This document shows positions 7,278-17,542 of a stretch of 64,000 bases of DNA, piece by piece (position 1 is the first letter of the stretch; every line of letters starts with the position of its first letter). The notes under the pieces are model-generated. The model was not told the DNA's origin, searched no databases, and saw nothing but the letters and a program-made list of their open reading frames with translations. Origin of the DNA: Lachnospiraceae bacterium (GTDB lineage: Bacteria; Bacillota; Clostridia; Lachnospirales; Lachnospiraceae); NCBI GenBank assembly GCA_014804365.1, contig JAAUZX010000067.1, positions 1 to 64,000 on the forward strand, read 5' to 3'. The position numbers were made by a program, and so were the translations under genes.

Positions 7278-9863
7278 CTAGCAGGTCGCCCCGCCTTTCA
7301 TATGCATTTTCGCATTAAGAATTTCATCCTTATATTTCAAAATCTCATCCGACATAAGCTGTTCCTGCACGTTCTCGAATCCGATCCGGTTTATCGTATC
7401 CGCGAAACGCTCGCCGGTCTTTCCCTGCTCGCGGAAAAGCAGAATCGCTTTTTCCAGAACGGAAAGCACTTCCTCTTCGCTAAGGAAAATCTTATCCAGC
7501 TTCTGTCCGTGGGCAACTCTCTTACCCCAGCGTCCGCCGATGTAAACACGGTATCCGTATGCGCTCTCTTCTGCCGCTTTAAACGGACATTTGCCCACGC
7601 AGCGTCCACAGTTGTTACACTGGTCGGGATCGATCACCAGCTTGCCGTCCACTACCTGAGACGCTCCTACCGGACACGCCTGAGAAACCTGACATTTTCC
7701 GCACCCGCGGCATTTCTCTAAATCGATCACAGGAACTCTCTGTCCCACGATACCGAAATCGTTCAGATCGGGCTTCACACAGTTATTCGGACAGCCTCCC
7801 ACCGCAATCTTAAATTTGTGAGGCAGTTTGACATCCGCATAGCCATGGAAGAACCTTTCATGTATCTTTTCGGATAATCCGTAGGAATCCAGCAGACCGT
7901 ACTGACAGGTCGTTCCCTTACATGCTACCACAGGACGTACTTTGGAGCCGGTTCCGCCGGTTTCCAGTCCTTCCTCTGCCAAAAATGCCCTCAAATCTTC
8001 TATCTTGTCAAAAGGCACACCTACGATTTCCAACGTCAGACGGGTGGTCATAACCACATCGCCGTTTCCGAACTTCTCTGCCGCTTCCGCTATCTTCTTG
8101 TGCTCCGCCGTAGTGATCTTGCCGTTTCTGGTGATCACGCGGACATTGAAATTATCGGTTCCCTTATTATGCAGGCAACCAAGCGCTTTCACACGGGTGA
8201 TCTCTTCCGCCGGAATGGTCACCACGCCGGGAGCGCTTGCAACCTTAACTACATTAAAGAAGGAGGCTCCTTCCAGTACCTTCGTGTTCGTATATCCATA
8301 GCGTTTCAGCCTGTTCTGCAGCAAATATCCTCTCTTGCCCTTAGCGCACACAAGCAATAATTTCTCGTCTTTCGCAAGTCCCGGAACTTCACCTTTTACT
8401 TTCAACAGATCTACATAGGTGGCACCCGGAATACTGGGACCTGCGGGGTTCACATCTATAATACGGTATCCTTCCGCCGCACCTGCCAGATATTCCGCAG
8501 GTGTAAAACTGTCCATATCTCCGTTAATCTTATTCAAAAGCATATGTACCGCCTGCACAAAAGGATGGATCGCCGTGGAGAACGGAGGCGCATAAGATAA
8601 GTCCAGACAAGTCATCTGCTCTAACGTTGCCCCGAATGTTACTGCCATCACACCGATATCCGTCACCTTATCTACCGCGCCGGGACCTAATACCTGCACA
8701 CCCAATAATTTATGCGTATCTGAGTCCGCCACCAGCTTGATGGCAAACCACGCACTGTCGGGATAATAGTGTGCTTTATCATCGGTTACTGCCAAAACAC
8801 AGATCGGATTGTAGCCTGCTGCCCTCGCCTGTTCCTCCGACAGACCCGTTCTGCCGCCTGACAAGCCGGGAAGTTTCACTACGCCGGTTCCGAGCACGCC
8901 CGGATAGGTCACATCTCTGCCGCCCAGAGAAAGTGCGAGCGTACGTCCTTCCATATTTGCGGAGGAACCCATGGGCGACCACTGTCTCTCACCCGTGAGA
9001 CGATTCTTCACCATCGCACAGTCTCCGGCTGCATAGACATCCGCCACATTGGTAGCCATCTTATCATCTACCAGAATGGTTCCCTTAAACATCTCAATGC
9101 CCGTATCCTGTAAAAATCCTGTATTCGGGCGGATACCGATAGAGAGAATCACCACATCTGCCGGAAGCAGCCCTTTATCCGTCTGCACTCCTTCCGCTCT
9201 CTCGTCACCCGTCACGCCTTCCAGTTTTGTTGCAGTGAGTACCTTAATACCCTTTTTCGCAAGATGGCGTACAGCATAATCTGCCATCTCCGAATCAAAG
9301 CCCGGCATGATCTGTGGCGCCATATCGATCAGAGTCACCGACAGACCCTTTTCCATCAGATTCTCAGCCACTTCCAGACCGATAAATCCGCCGCCCACTA
9401 CCACGGCGCGCTTCACACCGTCTCTGGCGATATAATCCCTCGTCTCAATCGCGTCATCCGGTGTACGCATCACGAAAACGCCCGGGAGATTCAAACCCGG
9501 AAGAGGCGGAACCACCGGAGAAGCTCCGACTGCCACAATACATGCATCGTACTCATAAACTTCTTCCGCTCCGGTGCGGATATTCTTCGCTGTAGCCTTC
9601 TTCGCCGCCGTGTCAAGCGCCACTACTTCTCTCTGCGGGTAGACCATCGCTCCGGTAAGCGCACTGTACTTCTCCGGCGTATTCACGATAAGCTGCTCTT
9701 TCTCCGGAATCGCTCCGCCTACATAATAAGGCAGACCGCACCCTGCATAGGAAATATCCTTACCCTTAGTGACGATCGTCACCTCCGCTTCAGGATTCAC
9801 CCGCTTAAATTTCGCAGCGGCCTTCGTACCGGCCGCCACACCGCCGATTACTAATAACCTCAT
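7278..9863 (-). CDS. Fused flavoprotein-rhodanese-sirohaem reductase-ferredoxin
   Basis: 861 residues, four modules in order. (1) 1-450: pyridine-nucleotide disulfide oxidoreductase of CoA-disulfide-reductase type with VIGGVAAG, the active cysteine C42 in YAGCGLPYY, a second dinucleotide site VVVGGGFIGLE and YAAGDCA. (2) about 465-545: rhodanese domain with C506 in VCAKGKRGY. (3) about 555-715: nitrite/sulfite reductase half-domain with cluster-ligand cysteines C648/C653 (C-x4-C) and C691/C695 (GGCPNNC). (4) 718-760: two [4Fe-4S] motifs, the first with an enlarged C-x5-C-P spacing. The set suggests NAD(P)H-driven handling of persulfide, polysulfide or sulfite in the cytoplasm; substrate unproven. 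Strong AGAGGAGG site; transcribed alone. Confidence 0.85.
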   Translation of the reverse strand: MRLLVIGGVAAGTKAAAKFKRVNPEAEVTIVTKGKDISYAGCGLPYYVGGAIPEKEQLIVNTPEKYSALTGAMVYPQREVVALDTAAKKATAKNIRTGAEEVYEYDACIVAVGASPVVPPLPGLNLPGVFVMRTPDDAIETRDYIARDGVKRAVVVGGGFIGLEVAENLMEKGLSVTLIDMAPQIMPGFDSEMADYAVRHLAKKGIKVLTATKLEGVTGDERAEGVQTDKGLLPADVVILSIGIRPNTGFLQDTGIEMFKGTILVDDKMATNVADVYAAGDCAMVKNRLTGERQWSPMGSSANMEGRTLALSLGGRDVTYPGVLGTGVVKLPGLSGGRTGLSEEQARAAGYNPICVLAVTDDKAHYYPDSAWFAIKLVADSDTHKLLGVQVLGPGAVDKVTDIGVMAVTFGATLEQMTCLDLSYAPPFSTAIHPFVQAVHMLLNKINGDMDSFTPAEYLAGAAEGYRIIDVNPAGPSIPGATYVDLLKVKGEVPGLAKDEKLLLVCAKGKRGYLLQNRLKRYGYTNTKVLEGASFFNVVKVASAPGVVTIPAEEITRVKALGCLHNKGTDNFNVRVITRNGKITTAEHKKIAEAAEKFGNGDVVMTTRLTLEIVGVPFDKIEDLRAFLAEEGLETGGTGSKVRPVVACKGTTCQYGLLDSYGLSEKIHERFFHGYADVKLPHKFKIAVGGCPNNCVKPDLNDFGIVGQRVPVIDLEKCRGCGKCQVSQACPVGASQVVDGKLVIDPDQCNNCGRCVGKCPFKAAEESAYGYRVYIGGRWGKRVAHGQKLDKIFLSEEEVLSVLEKAILLFREQGKTGERFADTINRIGFENVQEQLMSDEILKYKDEILNAKMHMKGGATC

Positions 9864-10214
9864 ACATTACCTCCTCTTTATTCTTATTTGTAACCCATTT
9901 TTCAAGTGCCTTAGAAAATCTCTTTATGCTTTTATCATGCCATAAGAATACAAAAAAAGCAATTCCGTCATCCCAGTTAGATAACGAATTTGCTTTTTTA
10001 CCCCCAGCCAATAATCAGCCTAAATAAATGAAGCACTCTCAAAGAGACCTTAAAAACATGTTAAATCCCTCGGATTTAAATGAATATCACTTAACCTGGG
10101 TTTTACACGAGCTTAGTATCTGCTACGCTACGAAAGGAACGAGAGTACGCCGAAAGAGTTTTATCTGTCTGTACATGCGTCACATTTAGCGCATGTGCGA
10201 ACAGCAACTTCTCT
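9864..10214. other. Non-coding spacer with hairpins
   Basis: 351 nt between the amidohydrolase stop and the reductase-fusion start. It contains the terminator at 9952-9999, a hairpin TTAAATCC/GGATTTAA (10061-10079, 3-nt loop), and ACATGCG/CGCATGT (10173-10196) shortly after the amidohydrolase stop. No convincing open reading frame; no clear promoter for the downstream gene was found. Confidence 0.5.
9952..9999. terminator. Bidirectional-looking terminator
   Basis: AAAAAAGCAA (9953-9962) pairs with TTGCTTTTTT (9990-9999), giving a stem with U-rich flanks on both strands. On the minus strand it ends the transporter-amidohydrolase transcription unit before the reductase-fusion gene. Confidence 0.65.
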
Positions 10215-11390
10215 TTACTGTTCAAAAATATTCGAAGCGAGTATCATCTCTGCCAGATACTTCGACGCCGGCAAAATCACACTCTCATCAACACAAAAGG
10301 CCGGGTGATGAATCGGATGCCCAACGCCGATGCCGATCTTCACATAACATCCCGGTATATCCCTGCACATCGTATCTTTATCTTCATAATACGCAAAATC
10401 ATCACCGCCCATGGAACTCTCTTCCGGTACGGTCTTCATGTTAAGTTTCTCCGCGACCGCTTCACAAATCTGCACCATCCTGCCGTCATTGTATGTAGCC
10501 GGCGGTCCCTGAACCCACTCTGTCTCCGCTTCCGCACCGTATGCTGCGGCGGTCCGCTCTGCGATTTCCCGCACTCTTGTTTCATACAGAATACGATCTT
10601 CCCTGTCCATGGTACGCACTGTACCTTCCATCTCTGCCTCCGCAGGAATCACGTTCCATGTTGTACCTGCCTGTATTCTGGTCACGCTGAGGAGCGCAGG
10701 ATGAAATGCATTCATGTTACGACTGACAATAGACTGTAGTCCCTGTACGATCGCCGAAGATGCCAGAATCGGATCAATACCGTCATCGGGATGTGCACCA
10801 TGGCATCCCACTCCCTTCACGCGGATCACGAAACGGTCTACCGCGGCCGTCACATATCCTTCCCTAATACCGATCACGCCCACCGCATTGGTAGGGTCCG
10901 CATGAAATCCCCAGATGCACTCAACATCGTCCATCACATCTGTCTTCAGAATTTTCAGTGCACCATGAGATTCCTCTTCCGCAGGCTGAAATATAAATTT
11001 AACATTTCCGCACAATTCTTCTTTTCTCTCCTGTAAAAGAATCGCCGCACCGATCCCTGCCGTAATGTGAAAATCATGACCGCAGGCATGCATCTTACCC
11101 GGTATCTCTGAGCGATAGGGCACGTCCGCCTCCTCTATGATCGGCAGTGCATCTATATCACAGCGCAGAGCGATGGTTCGAGCATCTGTCGTTTTCCTCT
11201 GCCCCCGCACCACAGCAACCAAACCTGTGTCAAGATCATAGGGCAATATCTCGATTCCCGCTTCTGTGAGCAGTTCCCGTATCTTTGCCGTAGTCTGTAC
11301 CTCTTCATAGGGCAGTTCCGGGTGCCTGTGAAACCACTCAAAGTTATCTGTCAAATATTTCTCCAACTGTTTCTCATCTAACCCACTCAT
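10215..11390 (-). CDS. M20-family amidohydrolase (N-acyl amino acid type)
   Basis: 391 residues of the M20D branch: metal-ligand segment MHACGHDFHITAGIG, a further EEESHGALK with the catalytic glutamates, a central dimerisation/lid domain, and a C-terminal MGGDDFAYYEDK and IHHPAF with the last histidine ligands. Relatives cleave N-acyl amino acids, hippurate-like conjugates or short peptides in the cytoplasm. It is the last gene of the peptide transporter operon, 187 nt after dppC, so it may process what the transporter brings in. GGGAGAG precedes the ATG. Confidence 0.88.
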   Translation of the reverse strand: MSGLDEKQLEKYLTDNFEWFHRHPELPYEEVQTTAKIRELLTEAGIEILPYDLDTGLVAVVRGQRKTTDARTIALRCDIDALPIIEEADVPYRSEIPGKMHACGHDFHITAGIGAAILLQERKEELCGNVKFIFQPAEEESHGALKILKTDVMDDVECIWGFHADPTNAVGVIGIREGYVTAAVDRFVIRVKGVGCHGAHPDDGIDPILASSAIVQGLQSIVSRNMNAFHPALLSVTRIQAGTTWNVIPAEAEMEGTVRTMDREDRILYETRVREIAERTAAAYGAEAETEWVQGPPATYNDGRMVQICEAVAEKLNMKTVPEESSMGGDDFAYYEDKDTMCRDIPGCYVKIGIGVGHPIHHPAFCVDESVILPASKYLAEMILASNIFEQ

Positions 11391-11577
11391 CTGTTCTCTC
11401 CCGATACACGATTCTCATGTCATCTTCATCATTCCAAATATCAGCCTGTAATTAACACTTATCCATGATTACTCATTTACAATTCGTACGAATTCGGGTG
11501 TAAAAAGGTGCAGCAATAAATTTTCATAGGCAGATTGCATCTTTTGACATCTGTATCTCACAAGGCAATTTCTACGC

Positions 11578-12531
11578 CTATCTCCCACTGTTGGGATCAA
11601 GCGCGTCTCTTAATGCATCACCAATAAAATTGATTGCCATAACCACCACCACGATCAATAATCCCGGCGGAATCCACAGCCATGGCTGAGTCGTGAGCAC
11701 CGTAAGCGACTGCGCACCGTTAAGCATGTTACCAAGGCTCGCCGTGGGCGGCTGAACACCCTGTCCTAAGAAACTCAGCGCCGCTTCATCCAGAATCGAC
11801 AACGCTAACACCGAGGTAGCATAAACCAGAATCGGCGCCACCGTATTCGGAAGAATCTCCGAGAAGAGAATATGCCGAAGAGGCATCCCTGCCACGATAT
11901 TTCCCTTGACAAAATTCGTCTCCCGCAGATTCAACACGTTTCCTCTCACCAGTCTGGCGATTCCCGGCCAATCCACAAAGCCAAGGATCAATATGATATT
12001 CCATAATCCCGGTTTAAAAATAGCCGCCGCCACCAGCACCAGTAATATATAGGGAAACGACATGACCATATCCGTAAACCGCATGATGATCATATCTGCT
12101 ACACCGCCAAAATAACCCGCAATCAGACCGAGTATTACACCAATCACCGTCGATATGACCGTTGCCATCACACCGACCAATAAGGATATCCTCGTCGCAT
12201 ATAACAGCCTGCTTAAGACATCCCTTCCGATCTGATCTGTGCCAAGCCAGAAATCTTTCGACGGAGCTCCCGCAAAAGGTCCTGCAATATCATTCGGGTC
12301 ATACGGCGCAATGACGGGTGCAAGCAGCGCCGCCAAAACAATAACGCCTAAGACGACCAGACTGACAGTCGCAAGATGATGTCTTTTAAAACGTCTGAAT
12401 ACCGTCTGCCAGTAGCTTTCATCGGATATGTCTTTTTGAGGTCTGTCACTCTCTGCATCATAGCCCTCAATTACACTGACCGCCATGGCAGATTTTTTAC
12501 GAAATATTTTATGCATATTGTTTAGTTTCAT
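11578..12531 (-). CDS. dppC: Peptide ABC transporter permease, DppC-type
   Basis: 317 residues with an N-terminal cytoplasmic segment, then the OppC N-terminal helix and five further membrane helices. The EAA loop, which contacts the ATPase, is visible around KGNIVAGMPLRHILFSEILP. The ATG at 12531 lies 8 nt after AGGAGG; the preceding TTG at 12537 is too close to it. It pairs with the DppB-type permease 12 nt upstream to form the membrane channel. Confidence 0.9.
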   Translation of the reverse strand: MKLNNMHKIFRKKSAMAVSVIEGYDAESDRPQKDISDESYWQTVFRRFKRHHLATVSLVVLGVIVLAALLAPVIAPYDPNDIAGPFAGAPSKDFWLGTDQIGRDVLSRLLYATRISLLVGVMATVISTVIGVILGLIAGYFGGVADMIIMRFTDMVMSFPYILLVLVAAAIFKPGLWNIILILGFVDWPGIARLVRGNVLNLRETNFVKGNIVAGMPLRHILFSEILPNTVAPILVYATSVLALSILDEAALSFLGQGVQPPTASLGNMLNGAQSLTVLTTQPWLWIPPGLLIVVVVMAINFIGDALRDALDPNSGR

Positions 12532-12543
12532 CTGCAAGCCCTC

Positions 12544-13491
12544 CTAATCCAACTGAATGGTAGGGTCTACCAATGCATAAAGAATATCTGTAATCAGATT
12601 CGCAACAAGAACTACGATCGCGGATAAGAGACATACACCCATAATCACAGGATAATCTCGGTTGCTGATCGCGCTCATCGTCATAAGCCCCAGCCCCGGC
12701 CATGAAAAAATCTGTTCTATGATCACCGCGCCGCCGAAAAGTACCGGAATCTCCATGCCGATCACTGTGATGATGGGCACAAGCGCATTGCGCAATGCAT
12801 GTTTATTGATTACCCTGAAATGTCCGATTCCCTTCGCCCGTGCCGTCCGCAGATAATCCTGCTGTAAGATTTCCAGCATGGCGCTTCTAATATAACGGAT
12901 ATTACTTCCTGCCATAGAAAATGCTAACACTATCACGGGCATAACCATGTGCTTCGCCACATCTGATGCACCGCCCTCTGTCCCCAATGTTGTCATGCCG
13001 CCGGAGGGCAGCCAGCCCAGACGCACGGTAAAAATATAGATCAGCAATAACGAAAGGAAAAACCCGGGTACACTGCTCCCCAGAAAGGAAGCCGTTACCA
13101 CTGCATAATCTCCTTTCGAATACTGGTGAATCGCACTGTATATTCCCGCCGGAACCGCCATAATCAGACTCACGATCAAGGATACGCCCATCAGAAGAAG
13201 TGTCGGGCCAATATGGCTGCCGATCAGGGAACTCACCGACTGATATGATTTCATGGAATATCCGAGATTGCCATGTAATAATTGTCCCAGCCAGACAAAA
13301 TACTGCACATAGACAGGCTGATCCAACCCAAGCGCGATTCTCTTGGCTTCCACAGCCGCTTCCGACACTCGCGGTCCCTGTAACATTTCAAGCGGACTTC
13401 CCGCCAGACACATAATAACATAATCAATAATTGTAATACCGATCAAAACAGGAATCGCGATCAAAATACGCTTCAATATATATTTACCCAT
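12544..13491 (-). CDS. dppB: Peptide ABC transporter permease, DppB-type
   Basis: 315 residues beginning [19 protein letters not shown], the characteristic start of DppB/OppB, with six predicted membrane helices and the EAA loop ARAKGIGHFRVINKHALRNA. The ATG at 13491 is 6 nt after AAGGAGG. The coding region overlaps the end of the upstream ATPase gene by 8 nt, so translation is probably coupled. Confidence 0.92.
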   Translation of the reverse strand: MGKYILKRILIAIPVLIGITIIDYVIMCLAGSPLEMLQGPRVSEAAVEAKRIALGLDQPVYVQYFVWLGQLLHGNLGYSMKSYQSVSSLIGSHIGPTLLLMGVSLIVSLIMAVPAGIYSAIHQYSKGDYAVVTASFLGSSVPGFFLSLLLIYIFTVRLGWLPSGGMTTLGTEGGASDVAKHMVMPVIVLAFSMAGSNIRYIRSAMLEILQQDYLRTARAKGIGHFRVINKHALRNALVPIITVIGMEIPVLFGGAVIIEQIFSWPGLGLMTMSAISNRDYPVIMGVCLLSAIVVLVANLITDILYALVDPTIQLD

Positions 13492-14563
13492 GATCATCCT
13501 CCTTCCTGTCGGATATCACTACCGGACAAGCCGCCATATGGCAGCTATCGCCCTTCAATCCCGCAGCCTGCAATTTTGCTTCTGTCTGCGTTAATTTTCT
13601 CTTTGTTTGCATCGCATCATACAGCGTCGGAATTTCTTTCCTGCACTTTTCCTCCGCATATGGGCAGCGAGGATGGAATCTACAGCCTGACGGAGGATTC
13701 ATACTGCTTCCGATCTCGCCCTGCAGCAACCTGCGTCCCCGCTCTTTTTCCTTAGGATCAGGTACGGGAACCGCCTCCAGCAATGCCTTCGTATATGGAT
13801 GCACGGGATGGTTGAATATCTCCTTAGCTTCGCCGAATTCCACGATTTTACCCAGATACATGACCGCGATCCGGTCACTGACATAGTTAACGGCGCCCAG
13901 CCCATGTCCTACAAACAATAATGTCAATCCAAGTTCCTTTTGCAGTTCCTTCAAGAGATTCAGAATCTGTGCCTGAATGGACACATCCAGCGCACTGACC
14001 GGCTCGTCACAAACAATAAATTCCGGATTCAGCGACAGTGCCTTGGCGATACCGATTCTCTGCCGCTGTCCTCCCGAAAACTCATGCGGATACCTGCCCA
14101 GCACCGTCTTCGGCAGTCCCACCATATCCAATATTTTCAGGATGTCTTTTTCTACGGTACTTTTCTCTGAAATGTGATGATACAGCATCGGCTGTGCCAA
14201 TATCTCATAGATATGCTTTCTAGGATTCAGAGAAGAATACGGGTCCTGAAATACCATCTGCAATTTCGTCCGAATGCGCTTCATCTCTTTTTTATTTTTC
14301 TGCAGTTCTGCCAGATCACAGCCGTTGTAATAGATCTTTCCCTCCGTGGGCATCTCCAATCCTACAAGTTGTCTTCCAACGGTGGATTTGCCACAGCCGG
14401 ACTCGCCCACGAGTCCCAATGTCTGCCCTCGCATGACTGAGAAACTTACACCGTCCACCGCCTTGACATATCCGGTTGTATGCGTGATGATACCGCCCTT
14501 GACCGGATAATATTTCTTCATATTCTCAACCTGAATCAGAGGTATCTTCTTTTCATCCAACAT
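13484..14563 (-). CDS. dppF: Peptide ABC transporter ATPase, DppF-type
   Basis: 359 residues with Walker [17 protein letters not shown], signature [15 protein letters not shown], Walker [13 protein letters not shown] and the C-terminal oligopeptide-transporter extension whose cysteines ([14 protein letters not shown]) bind a cluster in this family. The start is MLDEKK at 14563, 6 nt after GGAGG. It energises import with its DppD-type partner encoded just upstream. Confidence 0.93.
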   Translation of the reverse strand: MLDEKKIPLIQVENMKKYYPVKGGIITHTTGYVKAVDGVSFSVMRGQTLGLVGESGCGKSTVGRQLVGLEMPTEGKIYYNGCDLAELQKNKKEMKRIRTKLQMVFQDPYSSLNPRKHIYEILAQPMLYHHISEKSTVEKDILKILDMVGLPKTVLGRYPHEFSGGQRQRIGIAKALSLNPEFIVCDEPVSALDVSIQAQILNLLKELQKELGLTLLFVGHGLGAVNYVSDRIAVMYLGKIVEFGEAKEIFNHPVHPYTKALLEAVPVPDPKEKERGRRLLQGEIGSSMNPPSGCRFHPRCPYAEEKCRKEIPTLYDAMQTKRKLTQTEAKLQAAGLKGDSCHMAACPVVISDRKEDDHG

Positions 14564-14620
14564 GATTTCCTCCAAATGCCGATTCCTATATATCACATAA
14601 ATTCCGGACTTCGCATCCTT

Positions 14621-15601
14621 TTACTCTGCCTGTCGCGTTTCCTTCGCCACAATACATCTCGCCGTATGTCCCTCGCCAAACGAGTATGCTTCCTGGGATT
14701 TACTACACTCTTCCCGGCGATAGGGGCAGCGGTCAGCAAATCGACACCCCGTAATATCATCATAACTCTCCGGCACTATACCCGGAATCGCCTGAAGCTT
14801 CCTGTCTGCATCATCTCTGATCGTAGGTACTGTCTGGAGCAATGCCTGCGTGTAGGGATGTTTCGGATTTGCAAAAATCTCCTCCACAGGGGCCTCTTCT
14901 ATGATTTGACCGGCATACATCACAAGCACCCGGTCCGCCGTGTTGGCAACCAGTCCAATGTCGTGGGTGATCAATATCATGGCCATCTCTCGTTCCTGCT
15001 GAAGCTCTTTCAGCAGCTTCATAATCTGTGCCTGAATCGTCACATCCAATGCGGTGGTCGGCTCATCTGCAATCAGCAGCCGCGGATTGCATGACAGCGC
15101 CATCGCAATCATGACCCTCTGCCGCATACCCCCCGACAACGTATGCGGATATTTCTTCATTGTCTTTGCGGCATCCGGCATGCCTACCTGCATCAGCAGT
15201 TCCTCCGCCCGCATTTTTGCTTCTTCTTTCGATAACTGCATATGGGTGCGGATGCTCTCCGTAATCTGGCTTCCCACGGTAAACACCGGATTCAGCGACG
15301 TGAGCGGATCCTGAAAGATCATCGTCAGCTCGTTGCCTCTGATCTGATCCAGCTCCTTCTCCGTCATAGTAAGAAGATTCTTACCGTCAAAGAGGACAGA
15401 GCCGTCCGTGACAGCTCCGCCCCTCCTTAATAATCCCATGATAGACAGTGATGTGACGCTTTTGCCGCAGCCGGATTCTCCGACAATGCAGACTACTTCC
15501 CCTTGATCCACATGAAAACTGATGTGATCAACACTGATATTTCTTCCATAATCTCCGCGAAAGACTGTTGTCAGATCTTCCACCTCCAGCAAATGTGCCA
15601 T
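14621..15601 (-). CDS. dppD: Peptide ABC transporter ATPase, DppD-type
   Basis: 326 residues with Walker [17 protein letters not shown], signature LSGGMRQRVMIAMAL, Walker B LLIADEPTTALD and the family extension CRFADRCPYRREEC. GGGAGGG precedes the ATG. It is the second gene of the operon after the binding protein (82-nt gap), and likely forms the ATPase heterodimer with DppF. Confidence 0.93.
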   Translation of the reverse strand: MAHLLEVEDLTTVFRGDYGRNISVDHISFHVDQGEVVCIVGESGCGKSVTSLSIMGLLRRGGAVTDGSVLFDGKNLLTMTEKELDQIRGNELTMIFQDPLTSLNPVFTVGSQITESIRTHMQLSKEEAKMRAEELLMQVGMPDAAKTMKKYPHTLSGGMRQRVMIAMALSCNPRLLIADEPTTALDVTIQAQIMKLLKELQQEREMAMILITHDIGLVANTADRVLVMYAGQIIEEAPVEEIFANPKHPYTQALLQTVPTIRDDADRKLQAIPGIVPESYDDITGCRFADRCPYRREECSKSQEAYSFGEGHTARCIVAKETRQAE

Positions 15602-15683
15602 GGCACACCCTCCCTGCGCACCCGTTTTGTATCATAGGATGCGCTTTCCTATGACACAAATAACGATGTCATATGACCATCAA

Positions 15684-17369
15684 TTACTCTGTAACATCCC
15701 AGTTCTGAACGTCGTTAAAGAATCCGTATACACTTGGCTGCGCACCTACAACGCGGTTGTTCACGGCACCCTGAGCGCTGACCACATAGACTGAGAACAT
15801 TGGTGCCTCCTCCTGCATCTTCTTATCCACAACAGCGTAAAATCCTTTAATCTCATCCACGCTGCCTGCCTTCTGGGTTCCTTCTAACGCCGCTGCAACT
15901 TCGTCATCATAATATCCCGTCCAGCTTCCTTCACCGCCCAACAGCCATGCTACATCCGGATAAGGATCTACCGGTGCATAAGTGTACTGCACTGCCATAA
16001 TATCATAATCTGTAGTGCCCGCTATTGTCATCAGTGTGGCCAGATCTACTGTCGTAATCTCTGCGTTGATTCCAACCGCTGCCCACTGTGCCGCAATAAC
16101 CTGAACACCGTTAACAAAGGTGTTATCACCGGAATTTACATAGAAGCGGAGCACCTGCGTGCTATCCCAGCCGGCTTCCTCGAGAAGTTCCTTCGCTCTT
16201 TCCGGATCGTATTCAATCGGTTCAATCGCAGAATCATAGAACGGACTTGCCGAAGACAGGAATCCGTCTACGACTTCTCCGTGTCCTTTTAAAAGCTGGT
16301 CCACGAGCTGCTGTCTGTCGATCGCATATATAAGCGCCTGCCGCACTCTCTCGTCAGAAATATTAGCGGTTTGAATAAATGCTGACTGATTCGTCACCGG
16401 AGAACCGTATATTACCGTTACATTCTTAAGCGCTTCTATACTCTCATAATCCTCCTGCGGAATCGCCGTCATGGTATGCTGTGTGATGTCGATCTCGCCG
16501 GACTGGAGTCCGGAATAGATCTGGCTTCCGTCCACGATCTTAAAGTTCAATTTGTCGATCTTCGGCGCACCTTTCCAGTAATCCGTATTCGCCGTATAGG
16601 AAATATAATGATCTGCGTCATAATCCGTCAGGAAGTAGGGTCCGCTGATCACATCCGGACGGTTGAACCAATCATTGGAAACTAATTCATTCTCTCCGAA
16701 CTTCTCGATCACATGTTTCGGCAGGATATGAAGATATCTGCCATAGCTGTTCTGGAATGTGGTAAGCGCCATCGGATACTTAGCGCTGAACTGAATCGTC
16801 TTCTCATCCAGTACGGTAAGTCCTGCCATAGAGGTCGCACCCTCTTCCACAAAACCGGTCTCATCGTCTGTTCCTTCAAAAGCGTATAACAGCAATGTGG
16901 AATTGGCCACGATCGGGCTGGCATAACGCAATACGGAATACTCCACATCATAAGCCGTGACCGGTGTACCGTCGGACCACGTTGCTTTATCATCTATATG
17001 CACGACGAAATGCATATTATCATCCGTAGTGATTGAATCTGCCAACATTCCCTGAAAGTTCAGATCCTTATCCAGTTCCATCAAAGGCAGAAACATCAGA
17101 TCCATTGCATGTTTATTGATCTCTGTCTGATCGATCGCAAACGGATTCACCCCTCCGAGACTGTCTGTTACGCCGATATTGATAATTTTCTCTCCCTCTG
17201 CGGCCGTGACAGATCCCGCTGATTCGCCGTCTGACGCTGCACCATCCGCTGCGATACCATCTGCCGCCGCAGTGTTTCCGTCATTACCGGAAGCACCGCA
17301 TGCCGTCATGATGCCAATCATGGCGATTGCCATCAGCAGACTCAGTAAGCTTCTCGTAATTCTTTTCAT
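15684..17369 (-). CDS. dppA: Peptide ABC transporter substrate-binding lipoprotein
   Basis: 561 residues, family 5 solute-binding protein. The signal peptide ends in the lipobox IMTAC with the lipidated cysteine at C24, followed by a Gly/Ala/Ser/Asp-rich linker to about residue 60. The mature part has the family pattern near HVDDKATWSDGTPVTAYDV. The ATG at 17369 follows GGAGGAGAG. It is the first gene of the operon, led by a consensus promoter, which fits the usual excess of binding protein over permease. Ligand could be di- or oligopeptides or acylated amino acids; the amidohydrolase partner leaves both open. Confidence 0.9.
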   Translation of the reverse strand: MKRITRSLLSLLMAIAMIGIMTACGASGNDGNTAAADGIAADGAASDGESAGSVTAAEGEKIINIGVTDSLGGVNPFAIDQTEINKHAMDLMFLPLMELDKDLNFQGMLADSITTDDNMHFVVHIDDKATWSDGTPVTAYDVEYSVLRYASPIVANSTLLLYAFEGTDDETGFVEEGATSMAGLTVLDEKTIQFSAKYPMALTTFQNSYGRYLHILPKHVIEKFGENELVSNDWFNRPDVISGPYFLTDYDADHYISYTANTDYWKGAPKIDKLNFKIVDGSQIYSGLQSGEIDITQHTMTAIPQEDYESIEALKNVTVIYGSPVTNQSAFIQTANISDERVRQALIYAIDRQQLVDQLLKGHGEVVDGFLSSASPFYDSAIEPIEYDPERAKELLEEAGWDSTQVLRFYVNSGDNTFVNGVQVIAAQWAAVGINAEITTVDLATLMTIAGTTDYDIMAVQYTYAPVDPYPDVAWLLGGEGSWTGYYDDEVAAALEGTQKAGSVDEIKGFYAVVDKKMQEEAPMFSVYVVSAQGAVNNRVVGAQPSVYGFFNDVQNWDVTE

Positions 17370-17463
17370 AATCTCTCCTCCATTCCGAAGTGTTTGCAGC
17401 ATATATTGACATAGACCGTGTCAGCCGCAACTATTCCTACCAACTAACTAGGTTTTGTATGGA

Positions 17464-17492
17464 ATTATACTTCCATAAAATACCACTGTCAA
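17464..17492 (-). promoter_or_regulatory. Consensus promoter of the dpp operon
   Basis: On the minus strand TTGACA (17487-17492) is separated by 17 nt from TATAAT (17464-17469): a perfect housekeeping-sigma promoter about 95 nt upstream of the binding-protein start. Confidence 0.85.
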
Positions 17493-17542
17493 TATTTTTT
17501 TGTCAAATTCCCATTAAGCAATCGACTTAGTATAGCATAACC

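Noticed and set aside
15825-15836. TTATCCACA in the dppA gene
   Set aside because: A single DnaA-box match inside coding sequence, expected by chance; no neighbouring boxes.
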